Assembly (NCBI RefSeq): GCF_963678635.1
Contig: NC_087068.1
Location: 45,243,013-45,307,012 of the forward strand
From: Symsagittifera roscoffensis
Lineage: Eukaryota; Xenacoelomorpha; Acoela; Convolutidae
DNA: 64,000 nucleotides
Direction: 5' to 3'
In this document: positions 35,405-45,319 of the stretch, piece after piece
Layout of the letters: every line of letters begins with the position of its first letter
Position numbering within the stretch: the stretch's first letter is position 1
Made by a program: the position numbers and the translations under genes
Notes under the pieces: model-generated
What the model was told of the DNA's origin: nothing
Databases searched by the model: none
Seen by the model: only the letters and a program-made list of their open reading frames with translations

Positions 35405-35782
35405 AATTCCTTCTAATTCCTTTGAAAGCGGTCCCTTTTCCCGCGATAATTAAAATTAATCGTCCTAATTCCTGAACTTTTCTTTTTTCGTCCTAGTTTC
35501 ATGTGGATATCATTTCCTGGCTTTCTTTCTTTTCGTCAAAGATTTGTCATGCTATTAAAGTTTATTATTCAAAACAAGCCTAAGGATTTCACACATTTGT
35601 TTGAATTAACACTTGGTTTGTGTCTACTAGTTTATTTGCCTGAAGCTATTTATGTTAAAACAGTGATTGAGCTCAATACGAGTATTTTATTAGTTGTAAA
35701 TTGGTAAAAACCAAAACATATACAAGTCGAAGTATAAAAAGGACGAAGAGTAAAAATCATCTGAAAATATATGTTTCAGACT
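35405..35782. other. Polinton left subterminal region
   Basis: AT-rich sequence between the left TIR and the end of the polymerase gene. A 68-codon plus-strand frame (35501-35707) is hydrophobic but has no recognisable motif, and I do not support it as a gene. Confidence 0.5.
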
Positions 35783-38700
35783 TTAATGTTTATTGTTTTG
35801 GTTTTCTTTGCGGTGTTTTTTAGATGGTCGTTCTTCTGAAGCTTCAGATAAAATAAATGGGTTTTTTATAGGGGGACGTTCACGGACTCGGCTACTAGAA
35901 GCTTCTTCTTCTTCTTGCAGCTCTGCTTCTGAGTAGGGCCGCTGTAAAAATCCCCAATCCGGGAGTGTAAAATCGGGAGAACTGTTATCAGTTTCATTGT
36001 ATGAGTTGGCCCACTCGGTGTCCATGTAAATGTCTTCTAGAAAAGCATTTTCTTCAGCGGCTTTATGGCCAAAGGGCACTGTCGAAATTCCGTCGAAAAG
36101 TAGAAAACGTTTTGAGTCGAATGGTGATAATGCAAGTTTGTTTTGTTTCACTGTCATATTGGTGTGACCTTTCGAAACTATATTATAGTTGTATACTCTC
36201 ATTGTTTTTCCAGTGAATAATGTGTCCCTGAAGGTTTGGTGGACCAGTTCTCTCTGTGCACTCCGTTTAATTCCTTTGGCACTCAATTTTTGAGTGCCTT
36301 CTAAACAATAGCAAAATTATTATTCTTTTCTACAACGTTGGGGATAGCTTCATTTCACTTCAGCAACTCAATTTATACCGAACAAAATTTGATTCATTTT
36401 ACCAAAAAAGAGCAGAAGACTCTAAATTATGATTAAAAAAGAGGAAACAAGAGGGAATATGTTGTCAGATAAATCAACGTTTAGGCAACATTGTATAATG
36501 TTGCCTAAATCAGCTAAATGCCCATAGTTTAATGCAACAAATTAAGGGGTGTAGGTAGGTTGGTGGTGGTATTTTTGTTCTGTAAAAGGTAGGAATGGGG
36601 GGTGGAAGGGTGGCTTAAATTTTATTTACCATTAAGGACGACCGAATATAGTTTCGGTTTTAGGGCGATGAATTCTCTGATCGGCTTCCCACCAGTCTCG
36701 TCTTTGAACTTCAGCACAACTTTCTTGTTGGTATCCTCGAACAAGAAATGGTCCTTATCGTAATTTGAAAAGTCGAAATCAGCTTTTATTTTCTCCAAGT
36801 CTCGGTAAACGTCATCAGTTTTTATGGCGTAAATAAAACTATCCGTGTCGGAGTAAAGGAGTTCCAAGTTTAGATTTGGTTTCATTTTTTGATAGTGAAA
36901 CTGAAACATGAAACGCTTGGCGAGGTCTAGGATGGTCGCACCAACTATCATAGGTTTATCCCACAATATTTTTGTTACTGAAAAGCTAATTGTGGCTAAT
37001 TGATCGTCAATGATTTGAAAGCTTTTCATTGTGCTCAGAGCTGTTTTTTGTAAAAGTTCTCTCTCATTCCTTACAATCTCCAGCTTCTTTCTTCCTAACT
37101 TAGACTCCATTGTCTTACCGAAAGCTGAATTAACAATTAGCTTGTAGAAGTTCTCCTGGAATTTATTTACCGCGGCTTTTCGTAGGCGGGTGTTGAGGTC
37201 GACAAAGGGTGCCATCCAGTGACTTTGGCGGAACTGAAGAACTTTTCCGAGGTGAGTTATTTTCATTCCTAGCTCATGGTACAATTTTAGGGTAAGGTAG
37301 TGCAAAACATAACCTTCTTTAGGATGCAAGGTCTGTAGAAGCTTTGGCACTTTTGGCAGTGTGGTGATTCCCAATTTTCCCAACATGTCGACTTGCTCGT
37401 TGCTCATTGCACCGATGTCCACTACTTCACGAGAGGGGGCAAGGGGGTAATCAGCAAAGAAGTCGTGAAGCTCTTCGGGTATGGTTAAATTGACTTCAAC
37501 TATATAACCCCATTCTGATGTTTCGCTGGTGAGCAGTATGTCTGCCAGACTTTTTTCAACTATTGAAAAATCGTTTAAGGGCAAAGGGCAGTGTTTCATT
37601 ATCCCCCCGTACAAATTGTTTGCATCAATATTGAGGATGTAGCTTGATGGTTCTGAGGGCGAAAAATCGTCGAGGTATTTATTGTTTGCTTTGTAAAATC
37701 GGCGCGCGTAAATCGACGACATGCCTCCTCGTATCATTCGCTGCACAAGGTCTAGATGTTCACGGTCCGTTAAGAGTTTCAGTTCGGGCTTACAAACTTT
37801 TAGAAAGGCGTCCCCGGAAAGGTTACTTGCCGTGAAGTAACAGGCGCAATCCAGCCCGTATGTTTGATAGCAAACTTCACGAAAAGCTTCGAAAACGGAA
37901 GCAAGCAATAGCACATCTGTAGTCAAGTACAAGTCGTGGTAATCACCAAGTGAGCCACACTTCAGTTCGGTGAAAACTTTAAGGGCATGATTGTACTCGC
38001 TTCTTGAAACACTCACATCCCCTCCTGTTAGACTATTTTTCCACATTGCTCGTGGGGGAAGGCGAGTTTCTCGGAATTTTTCGAATGAGTTGAAGTATGA
38101 GTAGGGGTAATGCCCTTTCTGTTTCAACAGACTGACTTTTTCACGTGAGTGGCCGAGTTTTTCAAAATAGTTCTCCAGCAGAAAAAACTTTTCGTTGGGC
38201 AAATTATCGACAAGTTTTGCCAACGATGCCAGCATGAACCTATACGAATCGATGAATCTCAGATTTTCGTAGAGTTTTTTGATTTTTCCGTTTTTGTCCG
38301 TGTACGTTTTTATGTAGACTGAGATTGTCAAGGATATATATTTTTCTTCAGATGCGGGTATTACGGAAAAAGTGTTTTCCGAATCGCTTTTTGCCAGCGC
38401 TTTGATTATAAAGTGTAAATCATAATTTGACAAATTATGAGCTACCACTGGAATGTAATTTGTTGTTTTTCTATTAACGTTACACTCATTGTGTGCCCAA
38501 CCCAGAAACTTGTTGGTGTAATGGCAATGATCAAGTACCACTTGATCATTGTCGGAAAAATCATTCTCGCATATCCAACAAATTGTAGCATCTTCCCGTT
38601 CCTGGTCTGTTATACCAGTGAAAGTGTAATATTTCCTTTTTTCTACGTAAATTTGTCTCGCTAACGATTCAAGGGAGCTAATTAGCTCTTCCATCACATT

Positions 38701-40363
38701 CGGTCCTCTTTTAAGCTCAAACTTTAACAGGTCTTTTTTCCCAAATTCGATTACTGCTAACGCGTAGCCGCACGGTTGATGGATTTCAATTGTTTGCGTG
38801 CTAGATTTTCGCGGATCAGGTTGCGGTCCGTATACTGGTAAGAGCAGTGACTCCAAATCAAAGTAGATTACTCTGGGTACGTACCAACGAGCTGTTAAGT
38901 TTTTGAACTTGTGGTCATCTTTTCCCGGCTTGGGCATTGTTATGACGACATCTTCGTCTTGGTAGCACAGTTCTTGATGTCTTCTCAAAGTTTCGAATGA
39001 AGCGCATGTGTGGAAACATTTGCGACAAATCTCAGATTGAAATCGGTGCACTTTGTGCCGCACGTACTCGACCAGTTTCTGGAGATCACTTATCAACACA
39101 TAGTGATATTTTGATCCATCTGTCAGCAGCAACAAGTCCACAATCAGGCTAGTAGTGAATCTGCTCGATACTCTTATGGGCAACAATTCGCCATCGTTGT
39201 ACCTGAACAGAAAAATAATTTTTATACCTAGGTTTGAAATGAAATAAAAAGGGTGTTTGAATAGGTGAAGAACATTATTGAAGGAATTTTAAAATTTTTA
39301 GAAGGAAATTAGAATTTGCTTACCGGAAGACGTTGATTTGACAATTGTTCAACTTTTCAAATCTGTCCATATCCATCAGACCCATTGGCATTTCGTATTC
39401 CCCATTGATTTTCACAATTCCTTCTTTGTCGAGATTGTAGGTTGAGACTTTGTTTTTCTCCAGCCACCGTCTAGATGTGGGGTAGAGGGCCGGCTCATTC
39501 ACATTGTGATATGCGGCAACAAAGGAGTAGAGAAAGCAACGGTCATCATCTTTAGTGTTGATATTTGTGAGCAGAGTAGATGCTGCGCTGAGTGCATCAG
39601 GTAGCTCGAGGTAGGATCCTGCTCTTATTGGTGAGAAGGCCGCGAAACTGATTTGCAATTTTTCAATTCTGTCAATAATCCATCCGCTACCATGAGAAGA
39701 GAACGAATTGACTTGGTTGACCATATGTTCAATCAGTTCCAAGAATTGAACCCCAGCTATTCCCTCGAAGTACACTGTCAATGTCTTAGTGTTCAGAAAC
39801 AGCATGGTCCTTTCGAAGTTTCCACTGTCCCCGTCTTGCACAGTGGGAATTTTGATCATTCCCACTTCCACATGGAATTGCACCTTGTTCGGACCCTCTT
39901 TGACCCTTTCCAGTATAAGAGCATCTATTTCCTCCTTGTTTTGCATCATGACTTGAAGCAAATCCATTTCTTTTTCACCAACTTTGAGATCGTATCGACG
40001 CAATTTGCCTCTGAACGCGCTTTCCGTTGGGGCAGCGGAAGACGTCGTCTCAATGCCGTCCCAAACAGGCAATGCGTGCTTCTTCAGCAAGTGTTGTCCA
40101 TAGCTTTCCGCGGTGAGAAATATTGTATGGCAATAGATACAATGACTATTCGAAGTCATGTCATGTACCAGCTCGACGTGCTCTCGGGCTTCCGACAAAC
40201 TCTCGAATGACTCTAGACACTCATCGCAAACAGTTTGAGGAGGAGGGGGAGGAAGGATCTTGTGAACTTTTTGCTCATGTCTTCTCAAGTTCCTTTTAGA
40301 GCTCAGTATTTTTCCGCACTGCTGGCAAGGAACAGGTGTCGCGATAGAAGTAGAGTTCGGCAT
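35783..40363 (-). CDS. polB: Polinton family B DNA polymerase, three exons
   Basis: Exons on the minus strand: 40363-39324, 39202-36630 and 36300-35783, joined across two GT-AG introns (121 and 329 bp); the frame is continuous and totals 1376 codons. Exon 1 has three C2H2 fingers and the conserved N-terminal domain (GSGWIIDRIEKL, NTKDDDRCFLY). Exon 2 has ExoI FDLES, an endonuclease-VII-like zinc insert (CWIC and DHCHYTNKFLGWAHNECN), ExoII NLSNYDLHF, ExoIII YHDLYLTTDVL, motif A DANNLYG, motif B KLIVNSAFGKTMES and motif C YSDTDS. Exon 3 has the terminal ALSPFDSKRFLLFDGI signature and a charged tail ending in basic residues. It would replicate the element by a protein-primed mechanism. The catalytic residues all look intact, so this is a plausible working enzyme. 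Confidence 0.93.
36480..36509. other. Perfect hairpin in polymerase intron 2
   Basis: tttaggcaacat and atgttgcctaaa are exact 12-bp inverted repeats around a 6-nt loop (tgtata), inside the 329-bp intron 36301-36629. Function unknown; it could be a small insertion scar or a structural element of the intron. Confidence 0.8.
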
Positions 40364-41071
40364 TGTTTGTTGAAGTTACTGAAGTAATTCAGGAAAATTT
40401 CAAGAAAATTTAGGAGAATTTCAAGTAGAACTGGTTATGGAAAAGCAAAAGCGAGAAGTGACTAGCACCAAAAAACTTTGCGGGTAAGGGCAAGTAGAAG
40501 CCATTAACGAGAGTTATACTTCGCCGTCTTGGCAATAAGTCTTTTCCTTTCCAAAAACAGGGTTTATTCTAGCTTTAAGCTCTATATGTCTCATCACTCT
40601 GCTCAAGTGGAGGGGTTTTGTATACTAAAAACTGATTCATTTACAGCCTCAAACTTTTGCTGTTAATTTTAAGGGTTAGCGATAAAATTTTGGCTTTTTT
40701 AGGCGACTGGTTTAGACTTTCAATTAACATTTCAGCACTAAATTACAAAATTTAATGCTTAGAATGATTCAGATAGAGCCTAAAACTTTTTCTGACTAAT
40801 TTTAACCGTGAAACAGTAATTTCCTAATGATTTCAAGCCCACTTCTTGGTTTGCGTAAATAGGTATAATAAAAAGTAGATTTATGAGATAAAAGTATTCA
40901 GAAAGTAAAGCCCTCAACTAACTAATTAAGTTGAAAAAATAGTAAACTTAAAAAATGAAAATTTTGCAAATTTGACACCTTGATAGTTACCGATGCATGA
41001 TAAGCATAGATTGTCATTTGAATGTGTAAAAGATATCGGAATCAAAGTTTCCTTCATGTCATTCGGTGTCC

Positions 41072-41184
41072 CGTGAAACATTTCATATCATGTCCTTCGA
41101 AATATTAAGGCATGGCCGTTTGGTTTAAGGGGCAATAGCTAACCCGGCGTTGCTCGTCGCTACGCTCCTCGGGAACGCCTCCCG
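41072..41184. repeat. Left arm of a long inverted repeat inside the Polinton
   Basis: Inverted match of 44660-44777. About 80 bp from attaaggcatgg to the cctcccg end are identical, and the match decays over the outer 30 bp. The arm is much more GC-rich than its surroundings and can itself fold (ggcgtt with aacgcc). The two arms enclose 3.5 kb with three ORFs. Confidence 0.9.
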
Positions 41185-42017
41185 TTCTGTAATTTCAAGT
41201 GAAATTTTTTTTTTCAAAATAAAGGAAAACCTCAAACTTTTTATGTTGTGAAAAAAGGAAAAGTAATGTTTAAAAAAGTGTCTTTTAAATCTATCAACAA
41301 AAAAACCAGTAAGTTTTGTGGGACCTCGAGCACAGTTCTACTGGTCAAGTTCGAAATTTAAAAAACATAATTTTTTAACTTCTTTTTTCCTTCATTTTTA
41401 GCTTGAATTATTCGTTCGTTTTAAATTCAAGTGAATGTGGTTTGAAATTTTTAGGAGCTATCTGATACGTAATTAGGACAAGCGTAGAAATTCAAAAAAA
41501 AAACAATTATAACCCAATCAATGAGAGTAGACGCCTGAAAAGTTGTGATTTTTTGAGAAAATCTGATTTTTGTGAAAATATTGAAAAAAAAAATTGGGAA
41601 AAAATTTTTTTTCTCTCCAAATCCATTGAAACTACCCTCAATCAATTTGCCATGAATTTCTGAGCAGGGTTAAGGGTCATGTTCATTTTTCGAAAAAAAA
41701 AACATAATTTTTTTTTTTCACATTTTTACCAAAAAATTGTCCGTTTTTCACCCAAAACATGTATATGAATGTAATATAATGCAGATTTATGGCTTAAAAC
41801 ACTCTCTGTTACTTTGCGTAAGACCTGGCTAACCCCACCGGGCACAAAGTATGATGAGAGAGAGAGGACAGAGAGTGTTTGATAAAAAAGCCAAATAAAT
41901 ATGGTTGGACTACCAACAAGAAAATGTTGGACCCTTCCATATTTATCTTTCTTTTGAAAAGAAAGCAATATCCCGAAAAGGATATTCCAAATGGGGTTCA
42001 CTAGTGAGCAAGTGTAT

Positions 42018-42020
<3 letters not shown>

Positions 42021-42048
<28 letters not shown>
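42021..42048. repeat. (TC)14 microsatellite
   Basis: Fourteen uninterrupted tc dinucleotides. It lies in the Polinton non-coding region right of the fold-rich patch. Confidence 0.95.
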
Positions 42049-42051
<3 letters not shown>

Positions 42052-42302
42052 CTTTCTCAAACAACAATTTTAGCGTAAAATTATTCTCGATTTCTGATTT
42101 TTTTCTAGTTTTTCTCTAAGATTTTGCTGAAAACTTTACGGGGCAAACTTTAATTGATCTATTAAGCAAAATAAAAACTGAGACAAAAAATATACACACA
42201 GTAATGTTAAAACAGCTTAGAAGTCAAATCAAACAAAAATGAAAATATAAAACCTTGGAATAATATTTGAAACAAAAGAAGGAAAGTTTTTTGTTTAAGT
42301 TA

Positions 42303-42947
42303 TTAGAAACCTCGAAACTGTAGTTTTCTCTTTTTTGGCGCATAGCAAGCTGCATTTGGAGGAGTGCCTTGAATGAGATCTGGGGTGACTAGATCAATTG
42401 TCTCCGCACTAGATGAAACCCGAGCATCCGAATAGGAAGTTGATTGTTCTGGAGTTGAAACTGGTCCCCTAACAAACGACTCGGGAGACATTGCTGTCGG
42501 AATATCCCAGTACGCTTCGCGCTCTGCATAGTCACGAATACATCCCTCCTGATTTTCATACAACGGCATTGACTCGCAGTCATACGCGAAGAGAATTTTT
42601 CTTGGAGACTGCTCGAGCGAGGTTGTGTCGTTTATCTCCGTCTTTTCTAATGCCGGATAGCTCTCGTGAATAGTGCAACTCTCGTACATTCGTTTTCGAT
42701 TCTGTCTAAGTAGATCGATGTGATCAAGGAGGTAGTTTGGTAGCATGATATGACTTTTTGTAGTCCATTCCTCGTTTTGATTCTCGTCGTTTTTTCGGGG
42801 AGCCAAGTCATTGAACGGACTTGCTGTAGACGGAGAGACTCTCTCTTTCTGTTGATGGATGACTGCAATCGACTCTCTCGTGTATGTTTGGTAGATAATG
42901 GTTCTTTCTCGATCAGACACTGAGATTATTTGTAAAGGACTAGTCAT
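42303..42947 (-). CDS. Uncharacterised 214-residue Polinton cassette protein
   Basis: Not recognised. The product is hydrophilic, with no membrane segment or signal peptide. It has a Ser/Thr/Pro-rich C-terminal half and ends in a basic cluster (APKKRKLQFRGF) that looks like a nuclear localisation signal. It is the only minus-strand gene of the inverted-repeat cassette and is divergent from the two plus-strand ORFs, with a 626-bp shared upstream region. It could be a regulatory or DNA-associated protein, but nothing in the sequence proves that. Confidence 0.55.
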   Translation of the reverse strand: MTSPLQIISVSDRERTIIYQTYTRESIAVIHQQKERVSPSTASPFNDLAPRKNDENQNEEWTTKSHIMLPNYLLDHIDLLRQNRKRMYESCTIHESYPALEKTEINDTTSLEQSPRKILFAYDCESMPLYENQEGCIRDYAEREAYWDIPTAMSPESFVRGPVSTPEQSTSYSDARVSSSAETIDLVTPDLIQGTPPNAACYAPKKRKLQFRGF

Positions 42948-43573
42948 GACTTGAAGAGGTTTAAAGTTTTGTTAAAATGAAATGACTGAACTACCGAAAT
43001 GAAATTGAGAGAATGAAAAGTATGAAAAGTTTATTAATGAAAATGAGATCAGGAAAGGGGTGGCATAGTTCAATTAGGTCAAAGCTAATAACTTTTTAGG
43101 CGAGGCTATCAAATTTTATTCATTCTTTTAAGCATGACGCCTGAGGTCATGTTAGGAATGAATGTGAAAACCCGATTTTTTAGATTTATGTGACAGCTTT
43201 ATTATAGTGGTTACGGGCGAAAGCACTCAAAATCAAGTTTTCATGATAGTTTGCCAGACATTCATTGTTATGCTGTTAGAAATTCATTACCATGATTCAT
43301 AACAGTCATTAAAATAACCGTCACAATAAATAACACTAGAAGATTTTTAGACAATAGCCGGGGGAAAAAGTAACTAAATACCCATATAAAAAGAGGTTTA
43401 TCGTTAAAGAAATTATATCCTTGGTGATTAAGTCTTATCAATATGGCTTAGGGCGCTCGTAAACTTTATCACCTAAATTTTTACTTTGGGAGCGCATGAT
43501 CTGTCTCGTATACTGTGATCAGTCATTCTTCAACGTTCCACACTAAAAACCAGTTGGTTGTTATTCATTTATA
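42948..43573. promoter_or_regulatory. Divergent intergenic region of the cassette
   Basis: 626 bp between the minus-strand ORF and the plus-strand PC4-like gene, so it should hold both promoters. A TCAGTC sequence near 43520, about 50 bp before the PC4-like start, resembles an arthropod-type initiator. No other element is clear. Confidence 0.3.
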
Positions 43574-43933
43574 ATGTACGCTTCTCTTGACACGGATGTA
43601 GACTATTTCGATGATTTTAGGGATATATCTTCGAATGATAAACGTTTAGTAAGAGTCGGTGCAAAAACATTCGCACAGACCGGTACTTACATAACTATCA
43701 AATTGTACAAAAAAGACGAAGAGGGAACTTTTAAGTATCGACAAGGAATAACTTTGTCAACTGGTGAATTCGAGTCCTTGGCGGACAATTACACAAAAAT
43801 TAAAAGGTTGACGAAAGCAAAAAACTGCGACGTGACTGAAAAACTTAGAAAAAAGCGAAACAAATCTAAAAAATCTTCATGCTCTGAAAAGGAATGCGAA
43901 AGTGAAAACGATGATAACTGTCGGGTTGTGTAA
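43574..43933 (+). CDS. PC4/SUB1-like single-stranded-DNA-binding protein
   Basis: 119 residues. Residues about 27-70 follow the PC4 C-terminal fold: VRVGAKTF, then TYITIKLYKKDEEGTFKYR, then QGITLSTGEFESL, matching the strand-strand-turn-strand-helix order with the acidic turn before 'EG' and the K/RxGIxL strand typical of PC4. A Lys-rich, Ser- and Glu-rich tail follows instead of preceding the domain as in animal PC4. PC4 proteins bind ssDNA and melt or protect it during transcription and repair; in a protein-primed, strand-displacing replicon such a protein could coat displaced strands. It is followed after 37 bp by the next plus-strand ORF, probably one transcript. Confidence 0.6.
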   Translation: MYASLDTDVDYFDDFRDISSNDKRLVRVGAKTFAQTGTYITIKLYKKDEEGTFKYRQGITLSTGEFESLADNYTKIKRLTKAKNCDVTEKLRKKRNKSKKSSCSEKECESENDDNCRVV

Positions 43934-43970
43934 CATTATCAACTCGTTATTCGATTGAAACTTCAAAGCA

Positions 43971-44597
43971 ATGGTTGAAGCAATGTATGAGCAATCCCCT
44001 GATTATTTCAAACAATTCCGTAAAAATTACAAATTTTTCATCCTGAATCATGAACCCAACTTTTCAGGCTTCGCTTCAAAAGCAAATTTTGCAGTATCCT
44101 CCCATTCGAATAAATTAGATTTTTGCAACCATTCGATTGACAACGAAAAACATTATCATGTGCTGGTCGAATTTACGAAAGAGTCTACCGATTTACTTAA
44201 CAAGATGACTTCAAAAGCCTTCGTTGTTCCTTGTCTTCTCTCTACATTCAAATATTTAATTTTGGGTTGCTCCAACTATGAATTGTCTGGCCCTCTGATG
44301 GAAAAACTGAAAATAGCTGTGAATTATAACTCTATCAACAACTTAGATGTTAGTGGTGTTCCAGTTCGCAGACGATTGCCTCAAGTTTGCTTCGGCTCGC
44401 AGACTAAATCTGTTCAAACTCAAACTGACCTGATTACTAACGTAACAATTGAACGCTTTACTAATATTTTGAATGGTGAAAACGCTGCTGAGTTTTCTAA
44501 AATAATTGACATAATTTTAAGTGGGTATGGTTGTATGGAAATTGATTCAAACACTTTGTTTGTGAAATTTATCATGGAGAAGAAATTCAAGTTTTAA
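43971..44597 (+). CDS. 208-residue cassette protein with an HYH motif (possible HUH-like domain)
   Basis: Not securely recognised. An N-terminal strand (YKFFILNHEP, residues 20-29) is followed by KHYHVLVEF at 60-68, the arrangement of motif I and the H-hydrophobic-H motif II in HUH endonucleases such as parvovirus-type Rep/NS1 N-terminal domains. No convincing Tyr-x-x-(x)-Lys nucleophile motif was found afterwards, and there is no helicase domain, so the match is weak. The C-terminal half is mixed and shows a conserved-looking VRRRLPQVCFGSQ segment. The gene starts 37 bp after the PC4-like gene and ends before a poly-A run and the right inverted-repeat arm. Confidence 0.4.
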   Translation: MVEAMYEQSPDYFKQFRKNYKFFILNHEPNFSGFASKANFAVSSHSNKLDFCNHSIDNEKHYHVLVEFTKESTDLLNKMTSKAFVVPCLLSTFKYLILGCSNYELSGPLMEKLKIAVNYNSINNLDVSGVPVRRRLPQVCFGSQTKSVQTQTDLITNVTIERFTNILNGENAAEFSKIIDIILSGYGCMEIDSNTLFVKFIMEKKFKF

Positions 44598-44659
44598 ATA
44601 TTGGTTTTCTTTCGCTCTTGTATACCAAAAAAAAAAAAAAAAAATTGTTACTACACAAG

Positions 44660-44777
44660 CGGGAGGCGTTCCCGAGGAGCGTAGCGACGAGCAACGCCGG
44701 GTTAGCTATTGCCCCTTAAACCAAACGGCCATGCCTTAATAATTCGAAGGACTTGATATGAAACTTTTCGCGGTTCA
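44660..44777. repeat. Right arm of the internal inverted repeat
   Basis: Reverse complement of 41072-41184. It starts 62 bp after the stop codon of the ORF at 43971-44597, just past a run of adenines (44628-44644); the left arm has a matching T run on its inner side near 41207-41217. Confidence 0.9.
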
Positions 44778-44874
44778 CATAAACTTGCAGAAAAAAACTT
44801 TGTTGTTAATAAGAATGAATTAAAAAAAAAAAAAAACGAATTTATAAATTTTACAAAAACATCAATAAATTAAT

Positions 44875-45312
44875 TTAGAATAACATATGTTTGGCAAATC
44901 TTATCAAATCATGATCATTAAGTTTGAAACCTATTGGAAATTTGTTTGTAATTATAACATGAGCAACATAAATACAATAAAGTCCGCATAACACTGAATC
45001 AGCTGATTGTATTGGTTTTTTCAACAGTAGCTGATTTCCCTCGTGAATTGTTCGTCGCATATTCTTGTACACGAGGGGATAATCACATAATCGTTTACCT
45101 AGAGGATCTGCGAAGAATATCTGTCCTCCAGCTTGAGCAAAAAGCAACCAGTGGGTTCCAGGTTGATCCGATGGTGAGGCATTCATAATCATGAACGTAT
45201 TATCGTTTTTCAGTACTGAAGAGCATGGCAAATCTGCCGGAAAAACACCTCTAAAGCGATGTTTCAAATGTTTACAACGGTTAATAATTTCTACTAGTTG
45301 AAGATTATCCAT
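44875..45312 (-). CDS. Adenain-like cysteine protease (capsid maturation protease)
   Basis: 145 residues, the usual size for Polinton proteases of the adenovirus C5/Ulp1 clan. The catalytic set is visible: His54 in GTHWLLFAQ, Asp69 in FFADPLG, Gln102 in KPIQSADS and Cys109 in VLCGLYC. The N-terminus has the GVFPADLPC strand that opens this fold. It would cleave capsid precursors during virion assembly. It is the last gene of the minus-strand morphogenesis cluster, starting 7 bp after the capsid gene stop. No damage is seen. Confidence 0.92.
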   Translation of the reverse strand: MDNLQLVEIINRCKHLKHRFRGVFPADLPCSSVLKNDNTFMIMNASPSDQPGTHWLLFAQAGGQIFFADPLGKRLCDYPLVYKNMRRTIHEGNQLLLKKPIQSADSVLCGLYCIYVAHVIITNKFPIGFKLNDHDLIRFAKHMLF

Positions 45313-45319
45313 GTCTATC

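Larger units (their letters stand above)
40364..42302. other. Polinton non-coding region upstream of the polymerase
   Basis: 1.9 kb of AT-rich sequence with no supported gene. It should hold the polymerase promoter just right of 40363 and the 3' end of the gene at 42303. It includes the left arm of the internal inverted repeat (41072-41184) and a fold-rich patch at 41790-42000, where aaacactctctgt at 41798 pairs with acagagagtgttt at 41869 and ctttcttttgaaaagaaag is palindromic. Confidence 0.6.

Noticed and set aside
35501-35707. 68-codon hydrophobic frame near the left Polinton end
   Set aside because: AT-rich sequence produces hydrophobic frames by chance; no conserved pattern and no clear start context.
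36480-36509. Intron hairpin as a transcription terminator
   Set aside because: It is inside a spliced intron of a Pol II-type gene and lacks a T run; a bacterial-type terminator is not expected here.
41451-42001. Minus-strand frames in the Polinton non-coding region
   Set aside because: They are made of A/T runs and inverted repeats, including a translated TC microsatellite flank, and show no protein-like composition.
42389-42583. Small frames overlapping the 214-residue cassette gene
   Set aside because: Short, no motif, and lying wholly within a longer, better supported frame.
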